Source: Burkholderia sp. 8Y (GTDB lineage: Bacteria; Pseudomonadota; Gammaproteobacteria; Burkholderiales; Burkholderiaceae). Taken from it: a stretch of 64,000 bases of DNA. A program made the translations under genes and the position numbers. The stretch is from positions 1,143,777 through 1,207,776 of the forward strand of contig NZ_LR733519.1 in assembly GCF_902506145.1 (NCBI RefSeq), given 5' to 3'. The notes below the pieces were generated by a model, which ran no database searches, was not told where the DNA came from, and saw nothing but the letters and a program-made list of their open reading frames with translations. Of the stretch, positions 53,282 to 62,775 are shown piece by piece; positions within the stretch are counted from its first letter, which is position 1; each line of letters starts with the position of its first letter.

Positions 53282-53944
53282 CTATCGCACGAGCGGCGAC
53301 GCGTCCAAACAGGCGAGGATAGCGGCTGGGCCGGGATAGATAGAGATGCAGCCCGCCTCCATCAATGCCTTTTCGGTGAAACATCCCGACAACACGCCCA
53401 CGGCTTTCACGCCGAGCCTGGAAGCCGCTTGCGCGTCATAAGGCGAGTCGCCTATCGCGACCGCGTCGGGCGGCGAGACGTTCAGACGTCGCATGGTCAC
53501 ATCGAATATATCCGGTGAGGGCTTTGATTCGCCGACGTCTTCCGACGACACTTTCGCGTCGACTAGATGCGCGATTCCGGCAATGTCGATATACACATCC
53601 AGTTCGTCTTTCTTGGCCGACGAAGCAATGGCGATCTTCAACCCCCGTTCCCGAATGGCGTGCAGAAGGTCCGGCACGGCGGAAAAAGGCCGAACCATCG
53701 GCAGGTACTCGCTCTTGAAACGTTGGCCGCGCCAGGCTTCCAGCGCCTCGCCGTGATCGCGAATCTGCTCGCTCGTCAGAAAGACGGGGAGCAGCTTGTC
53801 GCCGCCCTTGCCGATTTGGCTCCGTGCGTTCTCGAAGCTCACGTCATGGCCGAACTGCTTGAACGCGTCGTGCCACGCTAGCGCGTGAAGATCGACGGAA
53901 TCGATCAGAGTGCCGTCGATATCGAAAATGATGGCTGAGGGCAT
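53282..53944 (-). CDS. HAD-superfamily phosphatase, phosphoglycolate phosphatase-like
   Basis: A 220-residue hydrolase with a C1 helical cap. HAD motif I is FDIDGTLID (Asp nucleophile about residue 8), motif II IASSA, motif III SKPSPDIF and motif IV IGDSPYD. Members hydrolyse phosphoglycolate, beta-phosphoglucose and other phosphoesters. It stands alone with no operon partner. Confidence 0.87.
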   Translation of the reverse strand: MPSAIIFDIDGTLIDSVDLHALAWHDAFKQFGHDVSFENARSQIGKGGDKLLPVFLTSEQIRDHGEALEAWRGQRFKSEYLPMVRPFSAVPDLLHAIRERGLKIAIASSAKKDELDVYIDIAGIAHLVDAKVSSEDVGESKPSPDIFDVTMRRLNVSPPDAVAIGDSPYDAQAASRLGVKAVGVLSGCFTEKALMEAGCISIYPGPAAILACLDASPLVR

Positions 53945-54122
53945 GACGCGCTCCAGTGTCTATTAGCACCAAAAGCATGATGCGAGAGGAAGGGTCCATC
54001 GTTTCCGGGTTGCGAGCATGAAGCGTGCCCCGGGTTTTCGAGCAGCCCATGCCGGCGATTTCGACAAAGGCCGACTTGCTCGATTGCCGTCGGCGCGTCG
54101 CACTCACAATCACGTCCCCGCT

Positions 54123-55499
54123 CTATAACGCCGCAAACGTCGCCGTAACGATCACCCCTCGCAATGGCTGCTCCCGATAATGAAGCGCAATCTCCCCGCG
54201 ATGCGCCTGCACAATTTCCTTCGCGATCGCGAGCCCGAGCCCGGTCCCTTCGGTATCGGCGGATGCGCGATAGAACGGCTCGAACACGCGACTGCGCGCT
54301 TCAGCGGGAATGCCGGGGCCGTCGTCCGTGACGGTGAGCATCACGCGCCCTTCGCCGCGCGCCACCGCGACAGTCACGTGCCCGCCCGGCTGCGAGTAGC
54401 GAATCGCGTTCTCGGTGACGTTATGAACGAGCGCCGACAGCAATCCCTGATGCCCGATGATCCACGCCGAATCGGCCAGTTCCGCGCCAAGGTTGATGTC
54501 GTGCTTTTGCGCGAACATCGCGAGATCTTCGATCACGTCCTGCGCAATAGCGGCGAGATCGACCTTCTGCCTCGCGAGCTGCGTATAGTCCGCCGCTTCG
54601 GCCTGCGCGAGAAGCAACAGCTTGTTGGTCAGGCCGACCATCGACCGGTTGCTCCGCTGCATCGCCGCGAGCGCCTCGGAAAGCGTCGGCTCCATATCGC
54701 AATGCTGCCGCGCGAACTGCAACTGCGTCTCCAGCAGCGTGAGCGGCGTGCGCAACTGATGCGCCGCATCCGCGATAAAGCGCCGTTGCGCCGCCACCTG
54801 AAGCCCGAGCCGCGCGATGCACTGGTTGATCGCTTCGACGATTGGCCGCAACTCCGTATGCATGCGCTCGACGCGCAAGGGCTCGAGCTGCATCGGATCG
54901 CGGTCCATCACCTCTTCCTTCACCTTCAGGAGCGGCCGCAATTCGAACGTCAAGCCGATGCACGCCAGCGCCACGGCGAGCAGCACCATTTCAATCTGCC
55001 GCACGAGCTGCGGACGCCAGATCTCGCGGAGCATCGCATCGCGCGAAGCCTGCGTCTTGCCGATCGAAACGAGCACGCTGCGGATCGCGCCGCTGTCGTA
55101 CATCTGGCGCACCATGCCGACCGCGCGGATCGGCTTGCCGTGCATATCGGCGTTGTAAAAGATCGGGGAATCGTGGCGGGCCGACGCTTTCTGCGTCGGA
55201 AAGTCGGGAGCGCCCGCGAGCAGACGGCCATCGTCCACGCTGACGTTATAGAACACCTGATCGCCTTGCGGCGACGCAAACACTTCGAGCGCGGCAGGCG
55301 GAATGTCCACGAGCAGGCGGCCATCGGACCATTCCACTTCGCCCGCGATCATCCGGGCCGATGCGAGCAGCGTGTTTTCCTGTACGAGATCGGCGGTGCG
55401 GCGCGCGTTGTCGTACGCGGCCTTGCCGGTCACGAAGACGTATATCGCGAGCGGTACGAGCAGCCACCACAGCAGGCGGATGCGCAAGCTATTGGTCAT
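54123..55499 (-). CDS. Sensor histidine kinase, TctE-like
   Basis: A 458-residue membrane kinase. A first helix (about 8-28), a periplasmic TctE-type sensor domain (about 30-165) and a second helix precede a dimerisation domain with phosphoacceptor His in ADAAHQLRTPLTLLETQL and an ATPase domain (N box ENAIRYS, G1 DDGPGIP, G2 GTGLGLAI). It overlaps the response regulator by 11 bp. TctE kinases sense carboxylates; here the pair faces an ABC transporter, not a TTT system. Confidence 0.88.
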   Translation of the reverse strand: MTNSLRIRLLWWLLVPLAIYVFVTGKAAYDNARRTADLVQENTLLASARMIAGEVEWSDGRLLVDIPPAALEVFASPQGDQVFYNVSVDDGRLLAGAPDFPTQKASARHDSPIFYNADMHGKPIRAVGMVRQMYDSGAIRSVLVSIGKTQASRDAMLREIWRPQLVRQIEMVLLAVALACIGLTFELRPLLKVKEEVMDRDPMQLEPLRVERMHTELRPIVEAINQCIARLGLQVAAQRRFIADAAHQLRTPLTLLETQLQFARQHCDMEPTLSEALAAMQRSNRSMVGLTNKLLLLAQAEAADYTQLARQKVDLAAIAQDVIEDLAMFAQKHDINLGAELADSAWIIGHQGLLSALVHNVTENAIRYSQPGGHVTVAVARGEGRVMLTVTDDGPGIPAEARSRVFEPFYRASADTEGTGLGLAIAKEIVQAHRGEIALHYREQPLRGVIVTATFAAL

Positions 55500-56166
55500 C
55501 GTCTCTTTTGCGCAGCAGATAACCGAGCCCGCGCAGCGTGACGATTGCGGCGGAACTGCCATCGAGCTTCTTGCGCAGCCGCGACACGTAGATCTCCACC
55601 GCGTCCTCGCTCGGCTGGTCGTCATGCGAGAAGATCGTGTCGAGGAGCGATGCCTTCGACACCGTCTTGCCCAGACGCAGAATCAGCGCCTCGAGTACGC
55701 TGCGCTCACGCGGCGTCACGTTCAGCGGTGCGCCTTTGAGCGTGAACTGGCGCGTGTCGATATCGAAGACGAGATCGCCGCATGCAAGCTCGTTCGCCGT
55801 CGATGACGAGCGCCGCCGGATCATCACCTTCACGCGCGCAACGAGCTCGCGGACTTCGAACGGCTTCACCAGGTAATCGTCCGCGCCCGCGCCGAGCAAC
55901 TCCACTTTCTCGTCGATCGAACCGCTCGCGGTCAGGATCATCACGGGCGTGGCATCGCCGCGCTGGCGCATCCGGCGCAGCACGTTCTTGCCGGAAAGCC
56001 GCGGGAGGTTGAGATCGAGCAGCACGACATCGTATTGATTCGTCCGCAGCACTTGATCCGCGGACTCGCCATCCTGCACGGCTTCCAGCACGAACGCTTC
56101 CTGTTCCAGCATCTTCGCAAGCCAGAGAGAAAGCGTCGGATTGTCTTCGACGAGAAGCAGCTTCAT
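55489..56166 (-). CDS. Response regulator, OmpR/TctD type
   Basis: A 225-residue transcription factor. The receiver domain (about 1-115) has the acidic pocket (VEDN), the phospho-acceptor Asp51 in VVLLDLNLPRL, and Lys in LVKPFE; residues about 130-222 form the OmpR winged helix (SEDAVEIYVSRLRKKLDG). ATG 56166 is the receiver-domain start; a longer frame to 56451 lacks support. It is divergent from the ABC operon at 56333 over 166 bp, so it probably controls that operon. Confidence 0.9.
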   Translation of the reverse strand: MKLLLVEDNPTLSLWLAKMLEQEAFVLEAVQDGESADQVLRTNQYDVVLLDLNLPRLSGKNVLRRMRQRGDATPVMILTASGSIDEKVELLGAGADDYLVKPFEVRELVARVKVMIRRRSSSTANELACGDLVFDIDTRQFTLKGAPLNVTPRERSVLEALILRLGKTVSKASLLDTIFSHDDQPSEDAVEIYVSRLRKKLDGSSAAIVTLRGLGYLLRKRDDDQ

Positions 56167-56332
56167 GGTGCGCGATTGTAGAGGTGTCTCGCGCAATGAA
56201 CGCATCGGGTTAACACCCATGCTTTGGCATCGCCGCAGAAAGCTGGCGGAAGGTTTCGCCTTCCTATAATCGCCCCACACAATCGAAAAGCGGGCCGCAC
56301 AATCATCACGGCCCAACTCAAGGAGACTTCCG

Positions 56333-57349
56333 ATGCGTACCCTGCGCCAGATCGCTGTTTTGTCCGGTATCACCTTCGCACTCGCGGCCGCTTCCGTGTC
56401 CGCGCACGCCGAAAAGATTTCGATCATGGTCGGCGGTGCGACCAAGATCATCTATCTGCCCGCGAAACTGACCGAGCAGCTCGGCTACTTCAAGGACGAA
56501 GGGCTCGACGTCGAAATCCTCTCGCAACCCGCAGGCGTCGATGCGGAGAATGAGTTGCTCGCGGGCGCGGTGCAAGGCGTGGTCGGTTTCTACGATCACA
56601 CCATCGACCTGCAAAGCAAGGGCAAGGAAGTGCAGGCGCTCGTGATCTTCGGTCAGGTGCCGGGCGAAGTCGAAATGGTCGCGACGAAGCAGGCGGACAA
56701 GATCAAGAGCATGGCCGACGTCAAAGGCAAGACGCTCGGCGTGACGGGCCTGGGTTCATCGACCAGCTTTCTCACGCAGTATCTGGCGCAACGCTCGGGC
56801 GTGACTTCGAAGGAATACACGCTGCTGCCGGTGGGCGCGGATGCGAGCTTCATCGCGGCGATCAAGCAGGAGCGCATCGACGCGGGCATGACCACCGAGC
56901 CGACCGTCTCGCAACTGCTCAAGACGGGCGAGGCCAAAGTGCTCGTGGACATGCGCACGCTCGAAGGCACGCGCGCCGCGCTCGGCGGCACCTATCCGGC
57001 ATCGAGCTTCTACGTGCAGCGCGCATGGGCAGAATCGCACAAGACCGAAGCCGCGAAGCTCTCGCACGCCTTCGCGAAGACGCTGAACTTCATCGCGACG
57101 CATAGCGCCGAAGAGATCACCGAGAAGATGCCGAAGGACTATTACGCGAAGAACAAAGGCCTGTACGCGGCTGCGCTCAAGGCGTCGCTGCCGATGTTCA
57201 CGAAGGACGGCAAGATGCCGGCCGACGGCCCCGAAACCGTGCTGAAGGTGCTTTCCGCGTTCAATCCTTCGGTGAAAGGCAAGCATATCGACCTCGCGCG
57301 CACGTATTCGAATGACTACGTGGCGGCCACCGCGACGGCGTCCAAGTGA
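56333..57349 (+). CDS. NitT/TauT-type ABC transporter substrate-binding protein
   Basis: A 338-residue periplasmic protein with a signal peptide (about 1-26, ending AHA). GGATKIIYLPAKLTEQLGYF and GLGSSTSFLTQYLAQRSG are typical of the SsuA/TauA/NitT binding proteins, which carry sulfonates, nitrate, taurine, pyrimidine precursors or aromatic acids. AAGGAGA lies before the ATG. It is the first gene of the operon with the ATPase and permease that follow. Confidence 0.9.
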   Translation: MRTLRQIAVLSGITFALAAASVSAHAEKISIMVGGATKIIYLPAKLTEQLGYFKDEGLDVEILSQPAGVDAENELLAGAVQGVVGFYDHTIDLQSKGKEVQALVIFGQVPGEVEMVATKQADKIKSMADVKGKTLGVTGLGSSTSFLTQYLAQRSGVTSKEYTLLPVGADASFIAAIKQERIDAGMTTEPTVSQLLKTGEAKVLVDMRTLEGTRAALGGTYPASSFYVQRAWAESHKTEAAKLSHAFAKTLNFIATHSAEEITEKMPKDYYAKNKGLYAAALKASLPMFTKDGKMPADGPETVLKVLSAFNPSVKGKHIDLARTYSNDYVAATATASK

Positions 57350-57356
57350 GGCTTTC

Positions 57357-58148
57357 ATGATGAATCAATCCACTCAACCGGCCATCGAGCTGCGCCACGT
57401 CTCATGCCGCTTCATCTCGCCGGACGGCAAGGCGACCGTCGCGTTGCGCGACTTCAGCATGTCCGTGGCGAAGGGCGAATTTGTCGCGATCGTCGGCCCG
57501 ACCGGCTGCGGTAAATCGACCACGCTCAGCATGATCACGGGTCTGCTCAAGCCGACGACGGGTGAAGTGCGCGTGATGGGGCAGCCGGTCGATGGCATCG
57601 ATCCGCGCATCGGCTTCGTCTTTCAGGCGGACGCCGTGTTTCCGTGGCGCTCGGTGCTCGACAACGTTGCGGCAGGTCCGATGTATCGCGGCCGGTCGAA
57701 GTCCGCCGCCTACGACGAAGCCAACGAATGGCTGCGCCGCGTCGGCCTCGAAAAGTTCGGCAAGCACTATCCGCATCAATTGTCGGGTGGCATGAGAAAG
57801 CGTGTCGCGCTCGCGCAGACGTTCATCAACAAGCCCGAGATCCTGTTGATGGACGAGCCCTTCTCCGCGCTCGACATGCAAACGCGCACGCTGATGCAGG
57901 ACGAGCTGCTGCAACTGTGGTCGGCGAATGCGGGATCGGTCGTCTTCGTGACGCATGATCTCGAGGAAGCGATCGCGCTTGCGGACCGAGTATTCGTGCT
58001 GACCGCGCGGCCCGCCACGCTCAAGAAGGTCTACGAGATCGACCTGCCGCGTCCGCGCATTACGTCGGAAATCCGCTATCACCCGCATTTCATCGAGATT
58101 TCGCGAGATATCTGGCACGACTTGCGCGAAGAAGTGCAAATCGGCTGA
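57357..58148 (+). CDS. NitT/TauT-type ABC transporter ATPase
   Basis: A 263-residue ATPase with Walker A GPTGCGKST (about residues 46-54), Q loop FVFQADAVFPW, signature LSGGMRKRVALAQ and Walker B ILLMDEP, all intact. It starts 7 bp after the binding-protein stop; ATG 57360 is a second in-frame option. It energises import with the permease at 58172. Confidence 0.9.
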   Translation: MMNQSTQPAIELRHVSCRFISPDGKATVALRDFSMSVAKGEFVAIVGPTGCGKSTTLSMITGLLKPTTGEVRVMGQPVDGIDPRIGFVFQADAVFPWRSVLDNVAAGPMYRGRSKSAAYDEANEWLRRVGLEKFGKHYPHQLSGGMRKRVALAQTFINKPEILLMDEPFSALDMQTRTLMQDELLQLWSANAGSVVFVTHDLEEAIALADRVFVLTARPATLKKVYEIDLPRPRITSEIRYHPHFIEISRDIWHDLREEVQIG

Positions 58149-58171
58149 ACTCGCTTCAAAGGAACTCAACT

Positions 58172-59032
58172 ATGTCCACGCCTCAACAAGCGATGCCCGC
58201 GGGCATCGATCCGACCGCGCTCGCGCAGGTCGAACGTGAAGCGCAGAAGCGCATCAAGCAGCGTCACGCGCTCGTGATCGGATTGCGCATCGCCGTGCTC
58301 GTCCTCGTGCTCGGCGGCTGGGAACTGTCCGCGCGCCTGCACTGGATCGATCCGTTCTTCTTCTCGATGCCGTCCGCGATCTTCGAACAGATCGTCGAAT
58401 GGTTCGTCGAGGGCACGTCGCAAGGTCCGCTGCTCACGCAGGTCTGGGTCACGCTGGAAGAGACGATACTCGGCTTCCTGATCGGTTCGGTGGGCGGCAT
58501 CTTCTGCGGCATCGTGCTCGGGCGCAACAAGCTGTTGTCCGACGTGTTCAGCCTCTACATCAAGATTGCCAACTCCATTCCGCGCGTCGTGCTCGGCTCG
58601 GTGTTCGTGATTGCGCTGGGTCTCGGCATGGCGTCCAAGGTCGCGCTGGCGGTCGTGATGGTGTTCTTCGTCGTCTTTGCGAATGCCTTTCAGGGCGTGC
58701 GTGAAGCGGATCGCTACATGATCGCGAATGCGCAGATACTGGGTGCTTCGCGGCGACAAGTGACAACGTCGGTGGTGATTCCGTCTGCGCTGTCGTGGAT
58801 TCTCGCAAGTCTGCACGTAAGCTTCGGCTTTGCGCTGGTCGGCGCAGTGGTCGGCGAGTTCCTCGGCTCGAAACAGGGCATCGGCCTCTTGATTTCGACG
58901 GCGCAAGGCGCGTTCAATGCGAGCGGCGTGTTCGCGGCGATGATCGTGCTGGCCGTGGTCGCACTTGCCGCGGATTACCTGCTCACGGCGGTCGAGCATC
59001 GTTTGCTGAAGTGGCGGCCCACGGTAAGTTGA
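58172..59032 (+). CDS. NitT/TauT-type ABC transporter permease
   Basis: A 286-residue inner-membrane protein with about six helices and a 50-residue cytoplasmic N-terminus. The EAA loop that docks the ATPase is recognisable (FQGVREADRYMIANAQILGA). It starts 23 bp after the ATPase and ends the operon, followed by the terminator at 59055. Confidence 0.9.
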   Translation: MSTPQQAMPAGIDPTALAQVEREAQKRIKQRHALVIGLRIAVLVLVLGGWELSARLHWIDPFFFSMPSAIFEQIVEWFVEGTSQGPLLTQVWVTLEETILGFLIGSVGGIFCGIVLGRNKLLSDVFSLYIKIANSIPRVVLGSVFVIALGLGMASKVALAVVMVFFVVFANAFQGVREADRYMIANAQILGASRRQVTTSVVIPSALSWILASLHVSFGFALVGAVVGEFLGSKQGIGLLISTAQGAFNASGVFAAMIVLAVVALAADYLLTAVEHRLLKWRPTVS

Positions 59033-59054
59033 CCGCGTAATCATGTGCTCAAAG

Positions 59055-59085
59055 AAAAACCTCACGCGAATTGCGTGGGGTTTTT
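59055..59085 (+). terminator. Rho-independent terminator of the ABC operon
   Basis: AAAAACCTCACGC (59055-59067) pairs with GCGTGGGGTTTTT (59073-59085) apart from one T/G pair, around a 5-base loop, ending in a T run. It closes the NitT/TauT-type operon 22 bp after the permease stop. Confidence 0.85.
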
Positions 59086-59434
59086 CGTTTATAGCTCTCC
59101 GATGCACAACGAAAGCCAGATAGTCGCGAAGGCCGTTGTTATCCACGAGAGACCTCACTTCCAATTCATCAAGCGGGCTTCGAACAAGGCAATGCGGTCA
59201 CGACTCGGTTTGACATAGTGCGTCGCGAGGAATACCTTCAGGAGGCAAATCGAACGAAGGCGTGCGCCTTGCGGCTCTTGGCTTGTTCGCGCCATAAAGC
59301 AGTTCCGCCAAGCGGCCTGCTGCCTCTTTACAAGACCGACTCTCTGCTAGCCGCTCGCTACGATAAACGTTGGCATTCATTTAACCGTTTTGAAAATATA
59401 AACGATAGACGCGCTCATGCCGAAGGAGTGTTTC
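59086..59434. other. Intergenic stretch of about 350 bp, nothing recognised
   Basis: Short frames on both strands lack ribosome sites and signatures. The right end, before 59435, holds the AAGGAG site of the lipocalin-like gene. Confidence 0.4.
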
Positions 59435-59941
59435 ATGAGAAGGCACATTGTTGTGATGCCCCTGACACTGAGCATGCTATGTCTGTCCACGCTTGCCTGG
59501 TCCGACCCGGATCCGTTGCTCGGGACATGGCGCCTGAAGTCGTTCGTGCGCGAAGTCGCCGGAACAGGCGAGCGATACAACCAGCTTGGCGACCATCCCG
59601 ACGGCTATCTCAGCTATTCGCCGGATGGCCGGATGCTGGCTCTCTTCGTGTCCGACGAACAGCCGCGACCGCGCACTGAGCCTTCGGACGAAGAGCGCAT
59701 CAAGCTACACAAATCGATGCTCGCTTACGGCGGAACATATAGCGTGTCGCCCGGAAAGGTAGTCCATCACATCGACATCGAATGGGACGGAAGGCGCGTC
59801 GGAACCGATCAGGTACGTTTCTACACCATCGATGGCGACACGCTGTCGATCAAGACGGAATCCAACAAGAGTCCCGTCGATGGGCGCGAAGGGATAGGCA
59901 TCCTGACGTTCGAGCGAGTGAAGGCATCGCGAGGGCAGTGA
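59435..59941 (+). CDS. Secreted lipocalin-like domain protein
   Basis: A 168-residue protein. A signal peptide (about 1-23, ending AWS) precedes a lipocalin-like barrel that begins LLGTWRLKSFVREVAGTG; members bind small hydrophobic molecules and some act in toxin or pigment handling. AAGGAG before ATG 59435 gives the start. No operon partner is evident; the next feature is a LysR remnant. Confidence 0.78.
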   Translation: MRRHIVVMPLTLSMLCLSTLAWSDPDPLLGTWRLKSFVREVAGTGERYNQLGDHPDGYLSYSPDGRMLALFVSDEQPRPRTEPSDEERIKLHKSMLAYGGTYSVSPGKVVHHIDIEWDGRRVGTDQVRFYTIDGDTLSIKTESNKSPVDGREGIGILTFERVKASRGQ

Positions 59942-59964
59942 TGCCGCTTTGACGAGCGACATAC

Positions 59965-60069
59965 GTGCATGCCGTTTATCCGACGCGGCGCTTCGTGCCG
60001 TCGAAGTTGAAGGCGTTTCTCGATGCGCTCAAGGCGTGGAAGGGACCGCTCTGGCTTCCGTTGCGCTGA
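59965..60069 (+). pseudogene. LysR-family C-terminal remnant
   Basis: A 34-codon tail (YPTRRFVPSKLKAFLDALKA) matching the last strand and helix of LysR effector domains, with a stop at 60067. The rest of the gene is absent, replaced by the lipocalin-like gene upstream. Confidence 0.6.
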
Positions 60070-60092
60070 AGCCTGAGCGGCCGCACTAGCCA

Positions 60093-61115
60093 CTAGCGCC
60101 AGCCGAGCGCGGGAGCGACGTGCGTGAGAATCGATTCTATCGAATGTGCGCAGTACTCCACGCCGAGCTGATTCGGCACGGTCAACAGTAGCGTGTCGGC
60201 TTCTGCAATGGCCTCGTCGGCTGCGAGTTGCCTGACGAGCACGTCCGGTTCCGCCGCATAACTGCGCCCGAAGATCGTCCGGATGTTGCCATCCAAGAGT
60301 CCGATCGTGTCGTCGCTGTTCGCATCGCGTCCGAAATACATACGGTCGCGATCGTTCATCAGCGCGAAAATGCTGCGACTCACCGATACGCGCGGCTCGC
60401 GGATGTGTCCTGCCTCTTTCCATGCCTGCCGGAAGGCGCGAATCTGCTCTGCTTGCTGGACGTGAAGCGGACGGCCCGTTTCGTCGTTCTTCAGTGTGGA
60501 GCATTGCAGGTTCATGCCCATCTTGGCTGCCCAGATGGCGGTGGCATCCGACCCCGAGCCCCACCAGATGCGATCGCGCAACCCTTCGGAATGGGGCTCG
60601 ACACGCAGCAGGCCGGGCGGGTTGGCAAACATGGGCCGTGGATTGGGTTCCGCGAAACCTTCGCCGCGCAGTACTTCGTAGAACACTTCCGTGTGTCGGC
60701 GTGCGAGATCGGCGTGCGTCTCGCCCTCGCCCGGCGCATAGCCGAAATAGCGCCAGCCGTCGATCACCTGTTCGCCCGAACCACGACTGATGCCAAGTTG
60801 CAGCCGACCACCGGCGATGAGGTCCGCCGCGCCCGCATCCTCGGCCATGTACAGCGGGTTCTCGTACCGCATGTCGATGACGGCAGTGCCGATTTCGATG
60901 CGGCGGGTTCTCGCCCCTACAGCCGCGAGCAGGGGAAACGGCGACGCAAGCTGCCGCGCGAAATGATGCACGCGGAAATAGGCGCCATCCGCGCCGAGCT
61001 GTTCGGCAGCGACCGCAAGGTCGATGGATTGATGCAGGACATCGGCGGCAGAACGTGCAAGCGAATGCGACGAAGTGGACCAATGGCCAAACGACAGAAA
61101 GCCGATTTTCTTCAT
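60093..61115 (-). CDS. LLM-class flavin-dependent oxidoreductase
   Basis: A 340-residue luciferase-like monooxygenase with a TIM barrel binding reduced FMN or F420. LGADGAYFRVHHFARQL, GTAVIDMRYENPLYMAEDA and LQLGISRGSGEQVIDGWRYF are the family segments. ATG 61115 (MKKIGFLSFGHWS) is preferred to the longer frame. Members oxidise alkanes, sulfonates or aldehydes; the substrate is open. Confidence 0.87.
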   Translation of the reverse strand: MKKIGFLSFGHWSTSSHSLARSAADVLHQSIDLAVAAEQLGADGAYFRVHHFARQLASPFPLLAAVGARTRRIEIGTAVIDMRYENPLYMAEDAGAADLIAGGRLQLGISRGSGEQVIDGWRYFGYAPGEGETHADLARRHTEVFYEVLRGEGFAEPNPRPMFANPPGLLRVEPHSEGLRDRIWWGSGSDATAIWAAKMGMNLQCSTLKNDETGRPLHVQQAEQIRAFRQAWKEAGHIREPRVSVSRSIFALMNDRDRMYFGRDANSDDTIGLLDGNIRTIFGRSYAAEPDVLVRQLAADEAIAEADTLLLTVPNQLGVEYCAHSIESILTHVAPALGWR

Positions 61116-61208
61116 GTCAGTCAGGTTTGAGATGACGATGAGCGTATCTTGCCCGAGTCGGGCAGTCGCCGCTCGCACGCGCGCTGTCTGCCCGTTCTTT
61201 CTCGTGTA

Positions 61209-61559
61209 TCAAGCCGGGATGTCGGTGGACGCGGAGAGCGCCTTCCACGTTTCCGTCTCGGCCGCTACGAATGCATTCTTCTGCGCAACTGCCTTCAGCG
61301 TGTCCGTTCCAAGCGGCAACCGCAGCGGCGGCGTCCTGGCATCGACGAGCGCGATCGTCGCCGCTGCGAATTTCGCAGGATCGCCTGGCGGATTGTGGTT
61401 GATCTCACGCGCTAGCTTACGCAGTTTGCCTAGCGTTTCTTCGTAGTCGCCGATGATCGAAGGGCCGACGACGAGCGACGACGTGAATGAAACGACTTTT
61501 CCATTTGCGGAAAAATCCAGGCAATGAATGCAGATTGCGTCGCGCATCTGCCCTTTCAC
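61209..61559 (-). pseudogene. Truncated short-chain dehydrogenase (SDR), C-terminal part
   Basis: The frame ends with GDPAKFAAATIALVDARTPP and then a PLRLPLG motif, a common C-terminus of SDR oxidoreductases in this group. The Rossmann and catalytic (Tyr-x3-Lys) segments are missing upstream, and the codons before about 61470 look decayed. Confidence 0.6.
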
Positions 61560-61701
61560 CCCTAATTGGCGTGAGCAAGCGGCATCTGCTGGACATGCGT
61601 CTTTGTGGCTGCGACAACGGCTGATCAGTGCAGCGCGGCGACTGTCTCTCGATGGCCGAAAGAGGACCGATGGCGATGGTTCATCGCCGCGTCCACGCTA
61701 A

Positions 61702-62469
61702 TCATGCGCGCTTCGCCAGATAGGCGTCGATAAGAGCGACCAGCCGCTCCCGTCCGAAGCTCGCGTCGTGTCCCGCGTGGACGACTTGAACGGGCAGATC
61801 GCGCAAACGCTTCATCGTACGCACATAGGCCGGGATATCGGCACCGCCTATCTCGTCCAGCAGCGGGCCATCGTAAAGCGCATCGCCCGAGAACAACGTG
61901 CCGGTGCTCGGCTCCCAAAGACCGATGCTCCCCGGTGAATGACCCGGCAGATGAAGGACTTCGAAATGCCGGTTACCGAGATCGACAATATTCCCTTCCT
62001 TGACGATTTCCGTGACGGGCGCAGCTCGTACGCAGTAGTCGGACATCTGGTAATCGGCATGTGGAAGGGCGGTGATCAGATCGCCATCGAACGGATAACC
62101 GAATTCGTGGTATCGACGAATCGCGGCTTCGCCCAATACCGATGCCAGGAGCGTACCGCCCTTGCGTGGCGAGCGCAGGTCGTCGGCCTCGAGTTCGTGG
62201 ACAAGCGTGTGCTCGAACTCGTGATGCCCGCCCACATGGTCCGCATGCGTGTGTGTCGCGACTGCGGTCACCTTCTTTTGAAGCAGAAGCCGGGCCGCGT
62301 CCCGCAGACTGGCGATGCCCATTCCGGTGTCGATCATGAGGTCCCGGTCGCGGCCCCGCACGTGCCAGATATTGCACCGCATCAGTGGGACGACATGAGG
62401 TTCCCACAGCAGCGTGATGTCGTCACTGATGCGCTTCAGTTCAAACCAACGGTCGGCAATTGGCAGCAT
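61702..62469 (-). CDS. MBL-fold metallo-hydrolase
   Basis: A 255-residue metallo-beta-lactamase-fold protein. The metal motif HTHADHVGGH is at about residues 73-82, with the later ligands in HLPGHSPGS and SGDALYDG. Glyoxalase II, lactonases and other hydrolases share this layout. The ribosome site is weak. It is flanked by SDR and unidentified remnants. Confidence 0.85.
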   Translation of the reverse strand: MLPIADRWFELKRISDDITLLWEPHVVPLMRCNIWHVRGRDRDLMIDTGMGIASLRDAARLLLQKKVTAVATHTHADHVGGHHEFEHTLVHELEADDLRSPRKGGTLLASVLGEAAIRRYHEFGYPFDGDLITALPHADYQMSDYCVRAAPVTEIVKEGNIVDLGNRHFEVLHLPGHSPGSIGLWEPSTGTLFSGDALYDGPLLDEIGGADIPAYVRTMKRLRDLPVQVVHAGHDASFGRERLVALIDAYLAKRA

Positions 62470-62495
62470 GGTCGTAGAAGGTCAATGCAAACTAA

Positions 62496-62579
62496 CGGAA
62501 GCTGATCTACGGGCAGGAGATTCTGCGGGAGATTCAGGATCTTCTCGAGTTGAAGTATAACGACCTGACGTATCCATGA
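62496..62579 (+). pseudogene. Short coding remnant of unknown origin
   Basis: About 27 codons with good codon use (YGQEILREIQDLLELKYNDL) end in TGA at 62577; a stop lies just upstream. It looks like the tail of a soluble helical protein whose gene is lost. No family is recognised. Confidence 0.3.
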
Positions 62580-62775
62580 CGAAGCAGGCGACGCGGCTCG
62601 GCTGCCTGCCGTGCATGAACGGGGTGTCACTGGTAGTAAAGCCTCGTCCGCTGCTGGTTCGACCTTGAGCTCGGTGTTAGCATCTGAGATAGGGCTCCTC
62701 AATACTCTAAACGGCGTCGAGATGAACGTTAGTGGTTGTGAGGTGGCCGGTCTACGCTGAATGATGGAGGTCGCA

